Below, piece after piece: positions 7,919 to 16,672 of a DNA stretch of 64,000 nucleotides (within the stretch, counting starts at the first letter, position 1; every line of letters starts with the position of its first letter). Made by a program: the position numbers and the translations under genes. The stretch comes from Synechococcus sp. WH 8101 (GTDB taxonomy: Bacteria > Cyanobacteriota > Cyanobacteriia > PCC-6307 > Cyanobiaceae), in assembly GCF_004209775.1 (NCBI RefSeq), contig NZ_CP035914.1, forward strand, positions 372,001-436,000, written 5' to 3'. The notes under the pieces were generated by a model. The model worked only from the letters and a program-made list of their open reading frames with translations, ran no database searches and was not told the origin of the DNA.

Positions 7919-10894
7919 TTAGGTCAAGAGTGAAGGGGCGAGAAGCGCTGCCAATTCGGGATGGAGAGTTGGATCAAGCACGACGTCGTTGTAGTCATAG
8001 TCACCGCCAATCATGTCTTCGAAGCGAATCACGCCATTGTCGTCGATTTGCACCATTGAATCTCTTGTGTGCCGAGAATCATTGGCATGAACTGCGTCGA
8101 AAGCAAAAATGTGATCCACTCTCCCGTCGGCAAACGTGGTTTCAATGAAGGGCGCCAGTTTGTAGCCCTCGTCCACGATGAGCTGTGTGGTTCCATCCGC
8201 TGTTTCTTGCAAGGCAAAAGCGCCAGCATAGTTGTCTTCACTCAGAGCGGCTTGCTCGTATCCGGCATCTGAGGGGGCTAGCCATTTGCCAGTGATGGAA
8301 TCCAGCACAGAACCATCGTCACGGGTTTTATAAAACTCGACATCGTTTGAATTGGCGGCATCGGCTGCCGATAGGTTCATCATTTTGTCCCCTTCCGTAT
8401 CTTGTGCTGTCCAGTAGGTGTAGCGCATTTTGTCTGCGAGATCGTTCTGGATTTCTGAAGGTGCTTGGGCGAACTCTTCAAAACTGATACTGGACCAATC
8501 TTTGGCTTTACGATCCCAATAGTTGAACGTGGATTTCGAAAGGTCAACATTTGAGCCGCTAATATCTAACTTGAGGTCGGTGAACCAGCCAAATTTGCGC
8601 GTATCTACACTGATCTGAATCGAGCTCGCTAGAGACCGATATTGATTTAAGAGGTCTTTTTCAAGGCCTTTGCTGTTCCAGAGAAACACATTGGAGTCTT
8701 TCTCGATCTTCAAATGTTTGGGATTGTATCTGTCCTCGCTGACTGTCTCCGTGTAGGCTTTTTTGATTTCATTTGCTTTTTCAGTGTTGGCTAAAACGCC
8801 GAAAAAGGTGAGATCGTGTAAAAAGTCAATCCTGTCCTGTTTTCCAGTGAAAAAGTTATAGGTACTGAAGCCATACTTGGCAGAGTTAAAGGGCCTTGGA
8901 AGTCCTGGTAAGTAGGCGAGGGTTTGCGGATCTTTTACAGATGTCTTCATTTTTAACTCAATGCCATCAGCGCCCATTGAGGTGCTGTTGAGCTCAGTTA
9001 ATTCGAAATTCACGTTTTGCCAAGCGTCTGCTTGTTTGACATCAAGATCGTCGATGGGAATAGTTTGAATGACGAAACGATCGAGCGGGTCCCAATCTTC
9101 AATTTTTATAGCTTGATTCCATTTTCCAGGAGGAACCACTTTTTGCTTCAACTCCTCTCGGTAAAAATTATTTGTTTGGGCGGGTTTATTTTTTTGAAAT
9201 GCTTTCGCCACGCTCACCCCGAGCTCGATGACCGACAATCCCGCCTCGATATATGGAATCTTCTTTAAAATTGGAAATTTTTTCTTATCATCAAAAAAGG
9301 CCTTGGTAGTGGTAGTGAGTGATTTTACGGCTTTGGTACCTGCATCGGCCTGACTGGCCCAGTTAGAACTTCCATCCGTTGAGTAGTCAATATTGATACC
9401 TTTCTGAATGACTTCTTCTTTGTAGCCATAAGAGGCTGTGAGGTTGTAGGTGTCGACACTGAAGCCATCACCCCACTCACTCTCAATCTTATCGTTCGGT
9501 TTGTTGACGTCTGGAGAATCCGTGTCTCCTAAAAGAGTATAAAATATATTGCCGCCTGAGTTGCCGCCTCTAAGGTTGATTTTGCTAAGATCACCGAGCA
9601 TGAAGGTATCTTGTCCTTGGCCACCGCTGAGAAGGATAGGTTTCCAAGAAATGTCTGTCTTTTTATTGTTTAAGAATTTCAGCGCAAGGTCCCCAGTGGG
9701 GCTAGGTTCAAAATTTTTTACTTGGCGGTTTTTCGAGTTGATTTCATTGGCATGCATGCCAGCGTAAAGTAGGGGGTCAAATCCATAGAGAAAATCATTT
9801 CCAGGTCCACCATAAATTTTTTGGCCGCCAATAGTGATTCGGCTCTGATCTTGCTCTGCGTCGGTGATATCAGTTTTATTGGCGTGAATATATCTCCCAT
9901 GTGTATCAGTAAATTCATTCACGTAACCATTGAGAAGTCGATCAATGTATCCGCCCTTTTTGCCACTTCCTTTGTACTTTGAGGTCTCTACGTTCTGTGG
10001 TGTAATCGTATTGGAGTCGTATTCGATAGAGCCTTTTTGCAATGGTTCTCCAGCGGGTTTAGGGTCAGATCTGACGTTGCTCACGAAATGGGGAGCATTC
10101 TTCATTGAGTCGATAATGTTTTTTCCAAATTCGATGGACGGGAGAAACGCCGCTAGGGAGGGAATGGCAGTATCGCTTCCTTCCCCTAAGTGAATGTCTT
10201 TATGGGAATTGTCGAAGAGGACGAAGTCGTCTTTTAGTGATGTTTTAAGAGTGATCGAATTGTTCTCATTGGCATATGGAAGTGGATAGAATGCTTCAGT
10301 TGTTAGCTTCTTGTCTCTGCCTGGAATTCCTCCGCTCAGATACGCATCGCTAAAGGACAACATGAATCCAGCTTGATGCGATGGAGTCGCAATGTTCGAC
10401 ATTGCCTTCGCGACGCTGAAGGGGCTGGAGATATAGATGATCGGTTTGCTTAAAAAGCTTGAGCCATAGCTCGACAGGGACCAGTTGACGTCGCGTTGTC
10501 TTAATGACAATGGTTGAAACGCTGTATAAAAGTCGCCGTGAGTATATAAACTGGTTTTCCCCTCGAGGCCGTACAGCTTGTTGTAAAGATCTATGCCTAG
10601 TTCTTTGTTGGCGTTTGCGAAGCCAAAGGTTTTCAGGTGTTTGTCGTAATCAGCATTAAAAACAACTTTTTGGAAATCCCTAAACTTAGAAGGGTCTTGA
10701 AATAAAGCTTTGGCGTCCTTCTTTAGTTGTTCGAATTCCTTGTTAATGGCTGGAAAAATAGATGAGTCGAAGCCGCTAAAGGGGGCTGTCCGGTTAGGCC
10801 GCTGAAAGCCACTGCTTTCCAGCTTTTCGAGGTCGACTTCTGTTGGGCTTAGGAAAGCCGCTGGGTAAAGGAGGGAGGGGGAGAAGAAGGACAT
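7919..10894 (-). CDS. Large RTX/DUF4114 calcium-binding secreted-type protein
   Basis: A 991-residue protein of unknown function, AT-rich against GC-rich neighbours. No N-terminal signal peptide is seen. RTX-like calcium-binding sequence occurs near residue 365 (GGPGNDFLYGFDP) and near 425 (LSGGQGQDTFMLGD). The C-terminus (about 880-985) looks like a DUF4114 domain: GYKLAPFIETTF, then FEDMIGGDYDYNDVVLD. RTX repeats with no signal peptide suggest type I secretion, with the export signal in the last ~60 residues; that is inference, and no transporter genes lie nearby. A hydrophobic stretch near residues 545-565 (EAGLSVIELGVSVAK) is unexplained. Comparable large surface or exported proteins occur in marine Synechococcus. 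Its stop codon lies within the IS target duplication, leaving the protein intact. Confidence 0.75.
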   Translation of the reverse strand: MSFFSPSLLYPAAFLSPTEVDLEKLESSGFQRPNRTAPFSGFDSSIFPAINKEFEQLKKDAKALFQDPSKFRDFQKVVFNADYDKHLKTFGFANANKELGIDLYNKLYGLEGKTSLYTHGDFYTAFQPLSLRQRDVNWSLSSYGSSFLSKPIIYISSPFSVAKAMSNIATPSHQAGFMLSFSDAYLSGGIPGRDKKLTTEAFYPLPYANENNSITLKTSLKDDFVLFDNSHKDIHLGEGSDTAIPSLAAFLPSIEFGKNIIDSMKNAPHFVSNVRSDPKPAGEPLQKGSIEYDSNTITPQNVETSKYKGSGKKGGYIDRLLNGYVNEFTDTHGRYIHANKTDITDAEQDQSRITIGGQKIYGGPGNDFLYGFDPLLYAGMHANEINSKNRQVKNFEPSPTGDLALKFLNNKKTDISWKPILLSGGQGQDTFMLGDLSKINLRGGNSGGNIFYTLLGDTDSPDVNKPNDKIESEWGDGFSVDTYNLTASYGYKEEVIQKGINIDYSTDGSSNWASQADAGTKAVKSLTTTTKAFFDDKKKFPILKKIPYIEAGLSVIELGVSVAKAFQKNKPAQTNNFYREELKQKVVPPGKWNQAIKIEDWDPLDRFVIQTIPIDDLDVKQADAWQNVNFELTELNSTSMGADGIELKMKTSVKDPQTLAYLPGLPRPFNSAKYGFSTYNFFTGKQDRIDFLHDLTFFGVLANTEKANEIKKAYTETVSEDRYNPKHLKIEKDSNVFLWNSKGLEKDLLNQYRSLASSIQISVDTRKFGWFTDLKLDISGSNVDLSKSTFNYWDRKAKDWSSISFEEFAQAPSEIQNDLADKMRYTYWTAQDTEGDKMMNLSAADAANSNDVEFYKTRDDGSVLDSITGKWLAPSDAGYEQAALSEDNYAGAFALQETADGTTQLIVDEGYKLAPFIETTFADGRVDHIFAFDAVHANDSRHTRDSMVQIDDNGVIRFEDMIGGDYDYNDVVLDPTLHPELAALLAPSLLT

Positions 10895-10999
10895 CGCTGC
10901 GCATGAGCTATAGCCATCATATTGGCTGGCTCTTCTCGGGTATTTGTTGTTTTTTGTTTGAGAATAGGGGTGAGGGTTGTCTGGGGGTATAGGAAGGGA

Positions 11000-11725
11000 T
11001 TAAGGCGCCAGCTTGGCTTTGTGCAAGCGGCTCTTTTCATACCAACTGGCGAATTCCGGTGCCCATTGCTGCAGGTGAGGCCAGAGCAGATCGCACAGTT
11101 CGCGGATTTCCTGTTGGGCGTCGAGCTTGGCGCGCAGATCCATGAAGTGCAGGAAGGCCCGCAGGCTGAAACTCACCACAAAGTGCTGGCGATAATCAAA
11201 GGGCAGGATGCCCCGGGCGTGTTCCTCGGCGAAGCCTGCCTGGAGAAGATCCCGATAGCGAGCGGCGGCCTGCCTGCAGAGCTCCAGATCCTGTTGGCGT
11301 AGGTCTGCGCTGTAGTGATACTTCTTGCCCTGACGATCGCTGTAATCCCCCACCGGTCTGAGGTAAAAAACCTCTTCGAGCGGCAGTTCGCCGTTGGCGG
11401 CCTTGCAGATGCGATCGCCGGTGTAACGCATCGACTGCACATCGAAGCTCACGCCCACCCGGTGGGTGCGGGCCTGCTGCATCACCGAATGGGGAAACCA
11501 GCCCACGTTGAGCACGATCTGGGCATGTTCGAGCGGGCCGTAATGGCCTCGCTCACCCGCCAGGAGCCGTTTCACGCAGATCTCTCCGGCCCGGGTTTCA
11601 TCCGGCCAGTTGTCGCGATCAGCGGCCACGAAGCCCTCGCTGTAGTCCTGATGCATGCCGGCATACACGCACTGCTGCGGGTTGGGGGTGGCAGCGATCA
11701 GATCGACGCGAAAGCGGGAATCCAT
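11000..11725 (-). CDS. thyX: FAD-dependent thymidylate synthase
   Basis: It makes dTMP from dUMP using methylene-tetrahydrofolate, NADPH and FAD, replacing ThyA. The 241-residue protein has the ThyX signature RTHRVGVSFDVQSMRY (RHR-x7-S type) near residues 84-99, plus GHYGPLEHAQIVL before it and FDYRQHFVVSFSLRAFLHF in the C-terminal half. It acts downstream of dCTP deaminase, whose gene is now 4.3 kb away across the IS/RTX insertion. The thioredoxin gene lies 22 nt upstream on the same strand. Confidence 0.96.
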   Translation of the reverse strand: MDSRFRVDLIAATPNPQQCVYAGMHQDYSEGFVAADRDNWPDETRAGEICVKRLLAGERGHYGPLEHAQIVLNVGWFPHSVMQQARTHRVGVSFDVQSMRYTGDRICKAANGELPLEEVFYLRPVGDYSDRQGKKYHYSADLRQQDLELCRQAAARYRDLLQAGFAEEHARGILPFDYRQHFVVSFSLRAFLHFMDLRAKLDAQQEIRELCDLLWPHLQQWAPEFASWYEKSRLHKAKLAP

Positions 11726-11747
11726 GGGTGTTCTTGGCGTGATGGCG

Positions 11748-12305
11748 TTAGCCGTGGCTGCGCGGACCGACGCCGGAGGGCGCCGGGGTGGCCACAGTCT
11801 CAGGCGTCAGAGGGGTGGTGTCGCCGATACCGGCCAGCTGTGGCAGCGGGCTGTTGTCGATCAGGGCCTCACTTAAGGCTTCCAGTTCCTTCTGGGAGCG
11901 GCGGCCGAGCGAACGGCCGCGCGGCTGGCCCTCCGCATCAAAGAGGTTGAGCTGGGGAATCCCGTTCACGTCGTAGCGATCGATCAGGTCCTGCCAGCGG
12001 GGGTTGTCGACGTTCACCAGCACCACATTGAGCTGGTCGCGATACCGCTGCTCATTGGCGAGCATCGCCGGTGCCATCTCCCGGCACACCTCGCACCAGT
12101 CGGCATAGAACTCAATCAGGGTGGGGCGATGATTCGCCAAGGCCTCTTCCGGCAGCGGTGATCGGCGTGCCAGCTGGTCCATCGGGCTTTCCGACGTCAG
12201 CCCTCCGCGCAGGAGAAACAGCAGGGCCGCCAGCACCAGAGCACTGGCCAGCAGCAGCACTTTCTGCACGGTGCTGAGGCTGGTGGGGGCAGCGCTGCCG
12301 CTCAT
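11748..12305 (-). CDS. txlA: Membrane-anchored thioredoxin-like protein (TxlA/HCF164 type)
   Basis: A 185-residue thiol-disulfide protein: an N-terminal membrane anchor (about residues 12-32, VQKVLLLASALVLAALLFLL), then a thioredoxin domain with active site FYADWCEVCREMAP (CxxC) and cis-Pro in NGIPQLNLFD. Plant HCF164 and cyanobacterial TxlA carry reducing power into the thylakoid lumen for cytochrome b6f assembly; this protein matches in anchor, active site and order. The open frame extends upstream to 12416, but the ATG read from 12305 fits the family. Confidence 0.85.
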   Translation of the reverse strand: MSGSAAPTSLSTVQKVLLLASALVLAALLFLLRGGLTSESPMDQLARRSPLPEEALANHRPTLIEFYADWCEVCREMAPAMLANEQRYRDQLNVVLVNVDNPRWQDLIDRYDVNGIPQLNLFDAEGQPRGRSLGRRSQKELEALSEALIDNSPLPQLAGIGDTTPLTPETVATPAPSGVGPRSHG

Positions 12306-12418
12306 GCCGGACCATCGCGATCGCGGGGACACTCTGGCAGGCCCGTGCCGCCAGCGCCCGGTCGGCACCCCCGCTACTTTGGGCACGGCTTTCAGGGCTC
12401 TGCCGGCATCGCGCATTG

Positions 12419-12919
12419 ATGGCTCTGCTGCGTTTCCTCGTCTTGCCCTTCCGCGCCCCGCTTGTGCTGGTGCTGTTTGTGGTGGCGGTTCTGCTCGGTC
12501 ATCACTGGACGATCTTTCAGCAGGAACTGATGCAATCCCGCGGCATCGACCCCCAGATCTTCTGGACCGTGGAGGTGGTGCAGGCTCTGCTGGTGGTGGT
12601 GATCTGCACCATGCCCGACCTGCTGCTGCGCCAGATCTCGATGCTGATGGCCTCCAGTCGGGTGATCAGCCTCGTGGTGACCTTGCTGCTGGTGATCACC
12701 GGTGGCTTGTATGTGCTGCAGCTCAGCCTTCTCTCGGATGTGCTGATCCTGTCCTCGGCCGTGCTGCTGGCCCGGCTTGATCTCACCCGCATCAAGGTGG
12801 TGCCGCCTCCCTTGGTGGCGGCCAGCTGGCTGGCGTTGATCGTGCTCGGTGGGATCTGGCTGGGGCATGCCCTCCCCAATCCGTTTGACGCCGCTGCCCT
12901 GGGGCGTTGGCTCACCTGA
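12419..12919 (+). CDS. Conserved multi-span membrane protein
   Basis: A 166-residue protein with about four hydrophobic segments (residues 8-26, 44-64, 77-98 and 133-152) and a conserved-looking loop LLLRQISMLMASSRVISL. I do not recognise a family with a known function; similar proteins occur in marine picocyanobacteria from memory. A TTG precedes the ATG at 12419, which I prefer. It is divergent from the thioredoxin gene and its last 8 nt overlap the end of the lytic transglycosylase gene. Confidence 0.7.
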   Translation: MALLRFLVLPFRAPLVLVLFVVAVLLGHHWTIFQQELMQSRGIDPQIFWTVEVVQALLVVVICTMPDLLLRQISMLMASSRVISLVVTLLLVITGGLYVLQLSLLSDVLILSSAVLLARLDLTRIKVVPPPLVAASWLALIVLGGIWLGHALPNPFDAAALGRWLT

Positions 12920-14942
12920 GCGGCGGACACACCAGCCCCTGAGGGTTGAGATAGGCCCAGAGATTGCCCAACACCTTTTTGGTGTAGAGCCGGGTTTCCG
13001 GATAGGGAATGCGCTCCACCCAGAGTTCGGGGTCGGTCTGCAGTTCGGGCGATCGCCACGATCCGGCGGCACCGGGGCCGGCGTTGTAGCTGGCGATCGC
13101 CAGCCAGGGGTTGCCGTTCCACTGCCGCAGCAGCCACGCCAGGTAGCGGCTGCCAAGGCGTGCATTGAGCTCCGGTTGCTCGAGGTCGTCGCGCGTGAGG
13201 GCTCGGCCTGCCACCTCATTCGCCGTTGCTGGCATCAGTTGCAACAGCCCCACGGCGCCCACCGGTGAGGTCACGGCCGGTGAGAAGCGCGATTCCTGTT
13301 TGGCGATCGCCAGGGCGAGTTCGCTGCGAATGCCGGCAGCCTCGCTGGCCTCCGCAAAACTGGCTTCATACCGCCTTGGGTGCTGGCTGCGATGCAGGCG
13401 CTCGCGCGTCGGGCAGTCGTCATCCACTAGCCGCAGGCTGGAACGCCAGAGACGGTCCAGGCCGTTCCAGCTGTCACCACGGGCCAGCCGCAGCTGGCCC
13501 TCCACCAGGCCTTCGGTAGGAGAAGGCGCTGAGGCAAGGCCACTGGCCTCGACCTCGGGGTGCCGGCTCCGCCAGGTCTCCCAGGCGGCTTTGGTCAATC
13601 CCAACCGCCAGAGGGTGTCAACCTCCGCATCGCCACTGTTCAGGGGTTCCCAGCTGGACGATTCGGGCTGGGGAGCGGTGCTGGCCTCGGTTGAGGGTTG
13701 CAGCAGCGATGGCAGCGGGGTGCCCTGGAGGCGGTTGGCGGCTCGCCAGGTGTAGTAGCTGGGAGGGTGCTCCTTGATCAGGCGTTGCCAGATGGCCTCG
13801 GCCTCCGCGCGCTGGCCTTGTTTGGCTTTCGCCAGTCCCAACCAGAACTGCTGGCGTGCCGCCAGGGGCTCAGGCAGTTTGGAGGCTGGAATGGCGCCGA
13901 GCCAGCGCGCCGCCGCTTGCCATTGCCCCTTGAGCAGGGCCTCCCGGGCCAGGTCCCATTGCAGTTGCCAGCTGGCCGGGGCTGCGGGCCAGCGTTGCAG
14001 CACGGCCTCGGCATCCTGGCGTTGTCCCAGGCGCACCTCAGCGGCTGCCACATCAGCGGAGCGGTCGCGGACGGGTTGGGGGATGGCGGCCAGCAGGGCC
14101 GGATCAGGCTTGAGGGGGGCGCTGAGCTGTGCGGCCGCCTCGAGAGCCAGGGTCTCCCCTTGGCCTCCGGCAGAGGCTTCCGGCCGTTGGGTGAGCTGCA
14201 ACAGCAGCGCCTGCCCCTGGGCGCGTTGGCCAGCGTTGCCATGGAGCAGGGCTGTGCCGATCGCCAGCATCGTGGCGGGTTCTGGCGTGGCCCCCTGCAA
14301 ACATTGGAGGGCGGCGGCGCCATCGCCGCGTGCCGCCAGGGCTCTGGCGAGGATGTTGCGGTCGGCGGCTGAGGGTTCGGGCCTGGATGCGCGATCACAG
14401 GCTGCCCGGATCAGAGGGCCTGCCCCCGGGTGATTCGGGCCCCAGCGGGCGAGGTGGAGACCATCGCCATCGCGCACGGCACTGTCGAGGGCGGCGGGGT
14501 GGGCCGGCTGCTGCTGCCGCAGTTGTTGCTGCAAGTCTGGGTTGCGGGCACTGAGGTGGTAGTGGGCATCGGCGCTGGCGGCGCTGCTCGGAAAGCGGCG
14601 CAGCAGATCGCGCCAGTGGGCAGCAGCCTTCTGCTCTTGTCCGAGTGCAGCGGCGTTGTCCGCCTGACGTTGCACGCTCACGGCGGCCAGGGCGCTGCGG
14701 CCCCAGCCCTGCCCCGCCAGCAGCCGCTGCCGGGTCGCGGCGTCGTCTGTCCTGTGGCTCAGGGAGAGGGCGGCCTCGCGGCGCTGCTCAGGATCGGTGG
14801 ACCAGCGGTAGTGCCGCCAGAGAGTTACCGGGCTTGTGGAGGGGTTGATCTGGGTGTGGCGCTGCCGCAGCAGGGGCTGGCCCACGACGATCAGCGCCAG
14901 GCTGGCGATGGCGGTGCCGCCGATCAGGATCAGACCACGCAT
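12912..14942 (-). CDS. Soluble lytic transglycosylase (Slt70-like)
   Basis: A 676-residue murein hydrolase that cleaves glycan strands to form 1,6-anhydro ends. An N-terminal hydrophobic segment (residues 1-22) suggests export or anchoring; a long Ala/Leu/Gln-rich helical solenoid resembling the Slt70 U-domain follows (about 40-500). The C-terminal SLT domain has the catalytic Glu in IAKQESRFSP (about residue 550), then GAVGLLQLMPATA and IASYNAGPGAAG. The frame is open to 15056, but MRGLILIGGTAI read from 14942 gives a sensible membrane start. Confidence 0.9.
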   Translation of the reverse strand: MRGLILIGGTAIASLALIVVGQPLLRQRHTQINPSTSPVTLWRHYRWSTDPEQRREAALSLSHRTDDAATRQRLLAGQGWGRSALAAVSVQRQADNAAALGQEQKAAAHWRDLLRRFPSSAASADAHYHLSARNPDLQQQLRQQQPAHPAALDSAVRDGDGLHLARWGPNHPGAGPLIRAACDRASRPEPSAADRNILARALAARGDGAAALQCLQGATPEPATMLAIGTALLHGNAGQRAQGQALLLQLTQRPEASAGGQGETLALEAAAQLSAPLKPDPALLAAIPQPVRDRSADVAAAEVRLGQRQDAEAVLQRWPAAPASWQLQWDLAREALLKGQWQAAARWLGAIPASKLPEPLAARQQFWLGLAKAKQGQRAEAEAIWQRLIKEHPPSYYTWRAANRLQGTPLPSLLQPSTEASTAPQPESSSWEPLNSGDAEVDTLWRLGLTKAAWETWRSRHPEVEASGLASAPSPTEGLVEGQLRLARGDSWNGLDRLWRSSLRLVDDDCPTRERLHRSQHPRRYEASFAEASEAAGIRSELALAIAKQESRFSPAVTSPVGAVGLLQLMPATANEVAGRALTRDDLEQPELNARLGSRYLAWLLRQWNGNPWLAIASYNAGPGAAGSWRSPELQTDPELWVERIPYPETRLYTKKVLGNLWAYLNPQGLVCPPLR

Positions 14943-15008
14943 CGGGGAGCACGCATCGGGCAGGCCGGAGCTTCTGACAGCTGGCATTCTGGGCGCAGTC
15001 GGCAGCAG

Positions 15009-15218
15009 ATGGTGATGGCGAGCGAGCCGCGCTGGCAGCGTCCGGGGCAGTCGCAACGGCGTCGCTGCGGCATGGCCTGGTTGCTGTTGCTTCTCTTGTG
15101 GGGAGGTCGCTGGCTGTGGCCGCTGCTGTGGCTCCCGGGCTGGTTGGTGCTGTTGGTGGCCCTCTGGGCTTTGCTGGAGTTGGTGCTGCTGCTGCTGGCA
15201 CCGCGGCGCTGGCGCTGA
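15009..15218 (+). CDS. Small Trp/Leu-rich membrane protein
   Basis: A possible 69-residue protein: a basic head (PRWQRPGQSQRRRC) followed by two closely spaced hydrophobic stretches rich in Leu and Trp (MAWLLLLLLWGG, then a second of ~25 residues) and a basic end (APRRWR). The positive-inside arrangement supports a real membrane protein, but Leu-rich frames arise easily in GC-rich DNA. It lies between the divergent transglycosylase and glmM, 53 nt before the glmM start. No family recognised. Confidence 0.45.
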   Translation: MVMASEPRWQRPGQSQRRRCGMAWLLLLLLWGGRWLWPLLWLPGWLVLLVALWALLELVLLLLAPRRWR

Positions 15219-15271
15219 GACAGGGGCGCATCGCCCGCGGCCCGTAACCTTGGTTGCCTTCCAACGCCCCC

Positions 15272-16672
15272 ATGGTCGAGACCGCCATTCCGCCCCTGGG
15301 ACTGCCCCATTCGCCGGCTCAGGCCAGCTTCGGCACCGATGGGCTGCGAGGCCGTGTGGGCACCACGATCACGCCGGCACTCGCGCTGCAGGTGGGCTAC
15401 TGGTGCGGCCGGGTGCTGCCCAAGGCGGGCCCGGTGCTGATCGGCATGGATTCGCGGAGCAGCGGCGCCATGATCGTGGCGGCGTTGACCGCAGGGCTCA
15501 CCGCTGCAGGTCGGGAAGTGTGGACGCTCGGTCTCTGCGCCACTCCGGCGGTGCCAGGGCTGATCCGTCGCACTGGCGCCGCCGGTGGCTTGATGGTGTC
15601 GGCGAGCCACAACCCGCCTCACGACAACGGCATCAAGGTGTTCGGTGCCGATGGCAGCAAGTTGCGCAGTGAGCTGCAGCAGGCGATCGAAGCCGGGCTC
15701 CATGGGGACACAGGCGAGGGTGCCATCGGTGAGGGATCCCAGAGCTGTGGCCCCGCCCATCACCGCCCCGACCTGCTGATCCATTACCGCGATGCTCTGC
15801 TGGCGAGCGTGCCCGATCAGCGGCTGGATGGAGTGCCGATCGTGCTCGACCTCTGCTGGGGGTCGGCGACCGCCTGCGGCGCCAATGTGTTTGCCAGCCT
15901 CGGCGCTGATCTCACCGTCTTGCATGGCGAGCCCGATGGTGCCCGCATCAATGTGAACTGCGGCTCCACCCACCTGGAGCCCCTGCGACACGCCGTGCTG
16001 GAACGGGGAGCCGCGATGGGGTTCGCCTTTGACGGCGACGCCGATCGGATGTTGGCCGTGGATGGTCGCGGCCGGATCGTGGATGGCGACCACGTGCTCT
16101 ATCTCTGGGGATCGGCGCTGCAGGAGGCTCAGGCCCTGCCCGAGCAGCGACTGGTGGCCACGGTGATGTCGAACCTGGGATTTGAGCGGGCCTGGCAGGC
16201 GCGCGGTGGCGTGCTGGAGCGCACGGCGGTGGGTGATCAATACGTTCACGCCGCCATGGTCAGCACCGGGGCCGGCCTCGGGGGTGAGCAGTCGGGACAC
16301 ATCCTCTCAGCGGCCCATGGACTGTCGGGCGATGGCGTGCTCACAGCCCTACAGCTCGCCACCCTGTGCCAGGAACGCCAGCTCAGCCTCGCCGATTGGC
16401 TCGATCAGAGTTTTCAGGCCTATCCGCAGAAGCTGGTGAATGTGCGCGTGCCCGATCGGGCGCGGCGTCAAGGATGGGCGGAGTGTGCACCGCTGGCTGA
16501 TCTGGTGCAGGAGGCGGAAGCGGCCATGGCCGAAAACGGGCGGGTCCTGGTGCGTGCCAGCGGCACCGAACCGCTGCTGCGGGTGATGGTGGAGGCCGCG
16601 GAGCTGGCGATGGTGGAGCACTGGACCAGCCGCCTGGCCCAGGCCGCCGATCAGCACCTCAACGCGGCCTGA
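15272..16672 (+). CDS. glmM: Phosphoglucosamine mutase
   Basis: It interconverts glucosamine-6-phosphate and glucosamine-1-phosphate for UDP-GlcNAc and peptidoglycan synthesis. The 466-residue protein shows the phosphoserine loop VSASHNPPHDNG (active Ser about residue 112), the metal loop FDGDADRM near residue 252, GGEQSGH in the sugar-binding loop, and the C-terminal phosphate loop RASGTEPLLRVM. An upstream TTG at 15254 is possible, but the ATG at 15272 is preferred. The 3' end overlaps the convergent kinase gene by 14 nt. Confidence 0.95.
   Translation: MVETAIPPLGLPHSPAQASFGTDGLRGRVGTTITPALALQVGYWCGRVLPKAGPVLIGMDSRSSGAMIVAALTAGLTAAGREVWTLGLCATPAVPGLIRRTGAAGGLMVSASHNPPHDNGIKVFGADGSKLRSELQQAIEAGLHGDTGEGAIGEGSQSCGPAHHRPDLLIHYRDALLASVPDQRLDGVPIVLDLCWGSATACGANVFASLGADLTVLHGEPDGARINVNCGSTHLEPLRHAVLERGAAMGFAFDGDADRMLAVDGRGRIVDGDHVLYLWGSALQEAQALPEQRLVATVMSNLGFERAWQARGGVLERTAVGDQYVHAAMVSTGAGLGGEQSGHILSAAHGLSGDGVLTALQLATLCQERQLSLADWLDQSFQAYPQKLVNVRVPDRARRQGWAECAPLADLVQEAEAAMAENGRVLVRASGTEPLLRVMVEAAELAMVEHWTSRLAQAADQHLNAA

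Noticed and set aside
9718-9918. Short minus-strand open frame within the RTX gene region
   Set aside because: Different frame of the 991-residue gene; AT-rich DNA has many starts, and nothing supports it.
7919-10894. Frameshift or pseudogene call for the RTX gene caused by the IS
   Set aside because: The reading frame is continuous and the IS target duplication preserves the TAA stop, so the protein is intact.
14930-16300. 456-residue minus-strand open frame over glmM
   Set aside because: Antisense to glmM, with His/Arg/Gly-rich sequence; the glmM motifs decide the strand.
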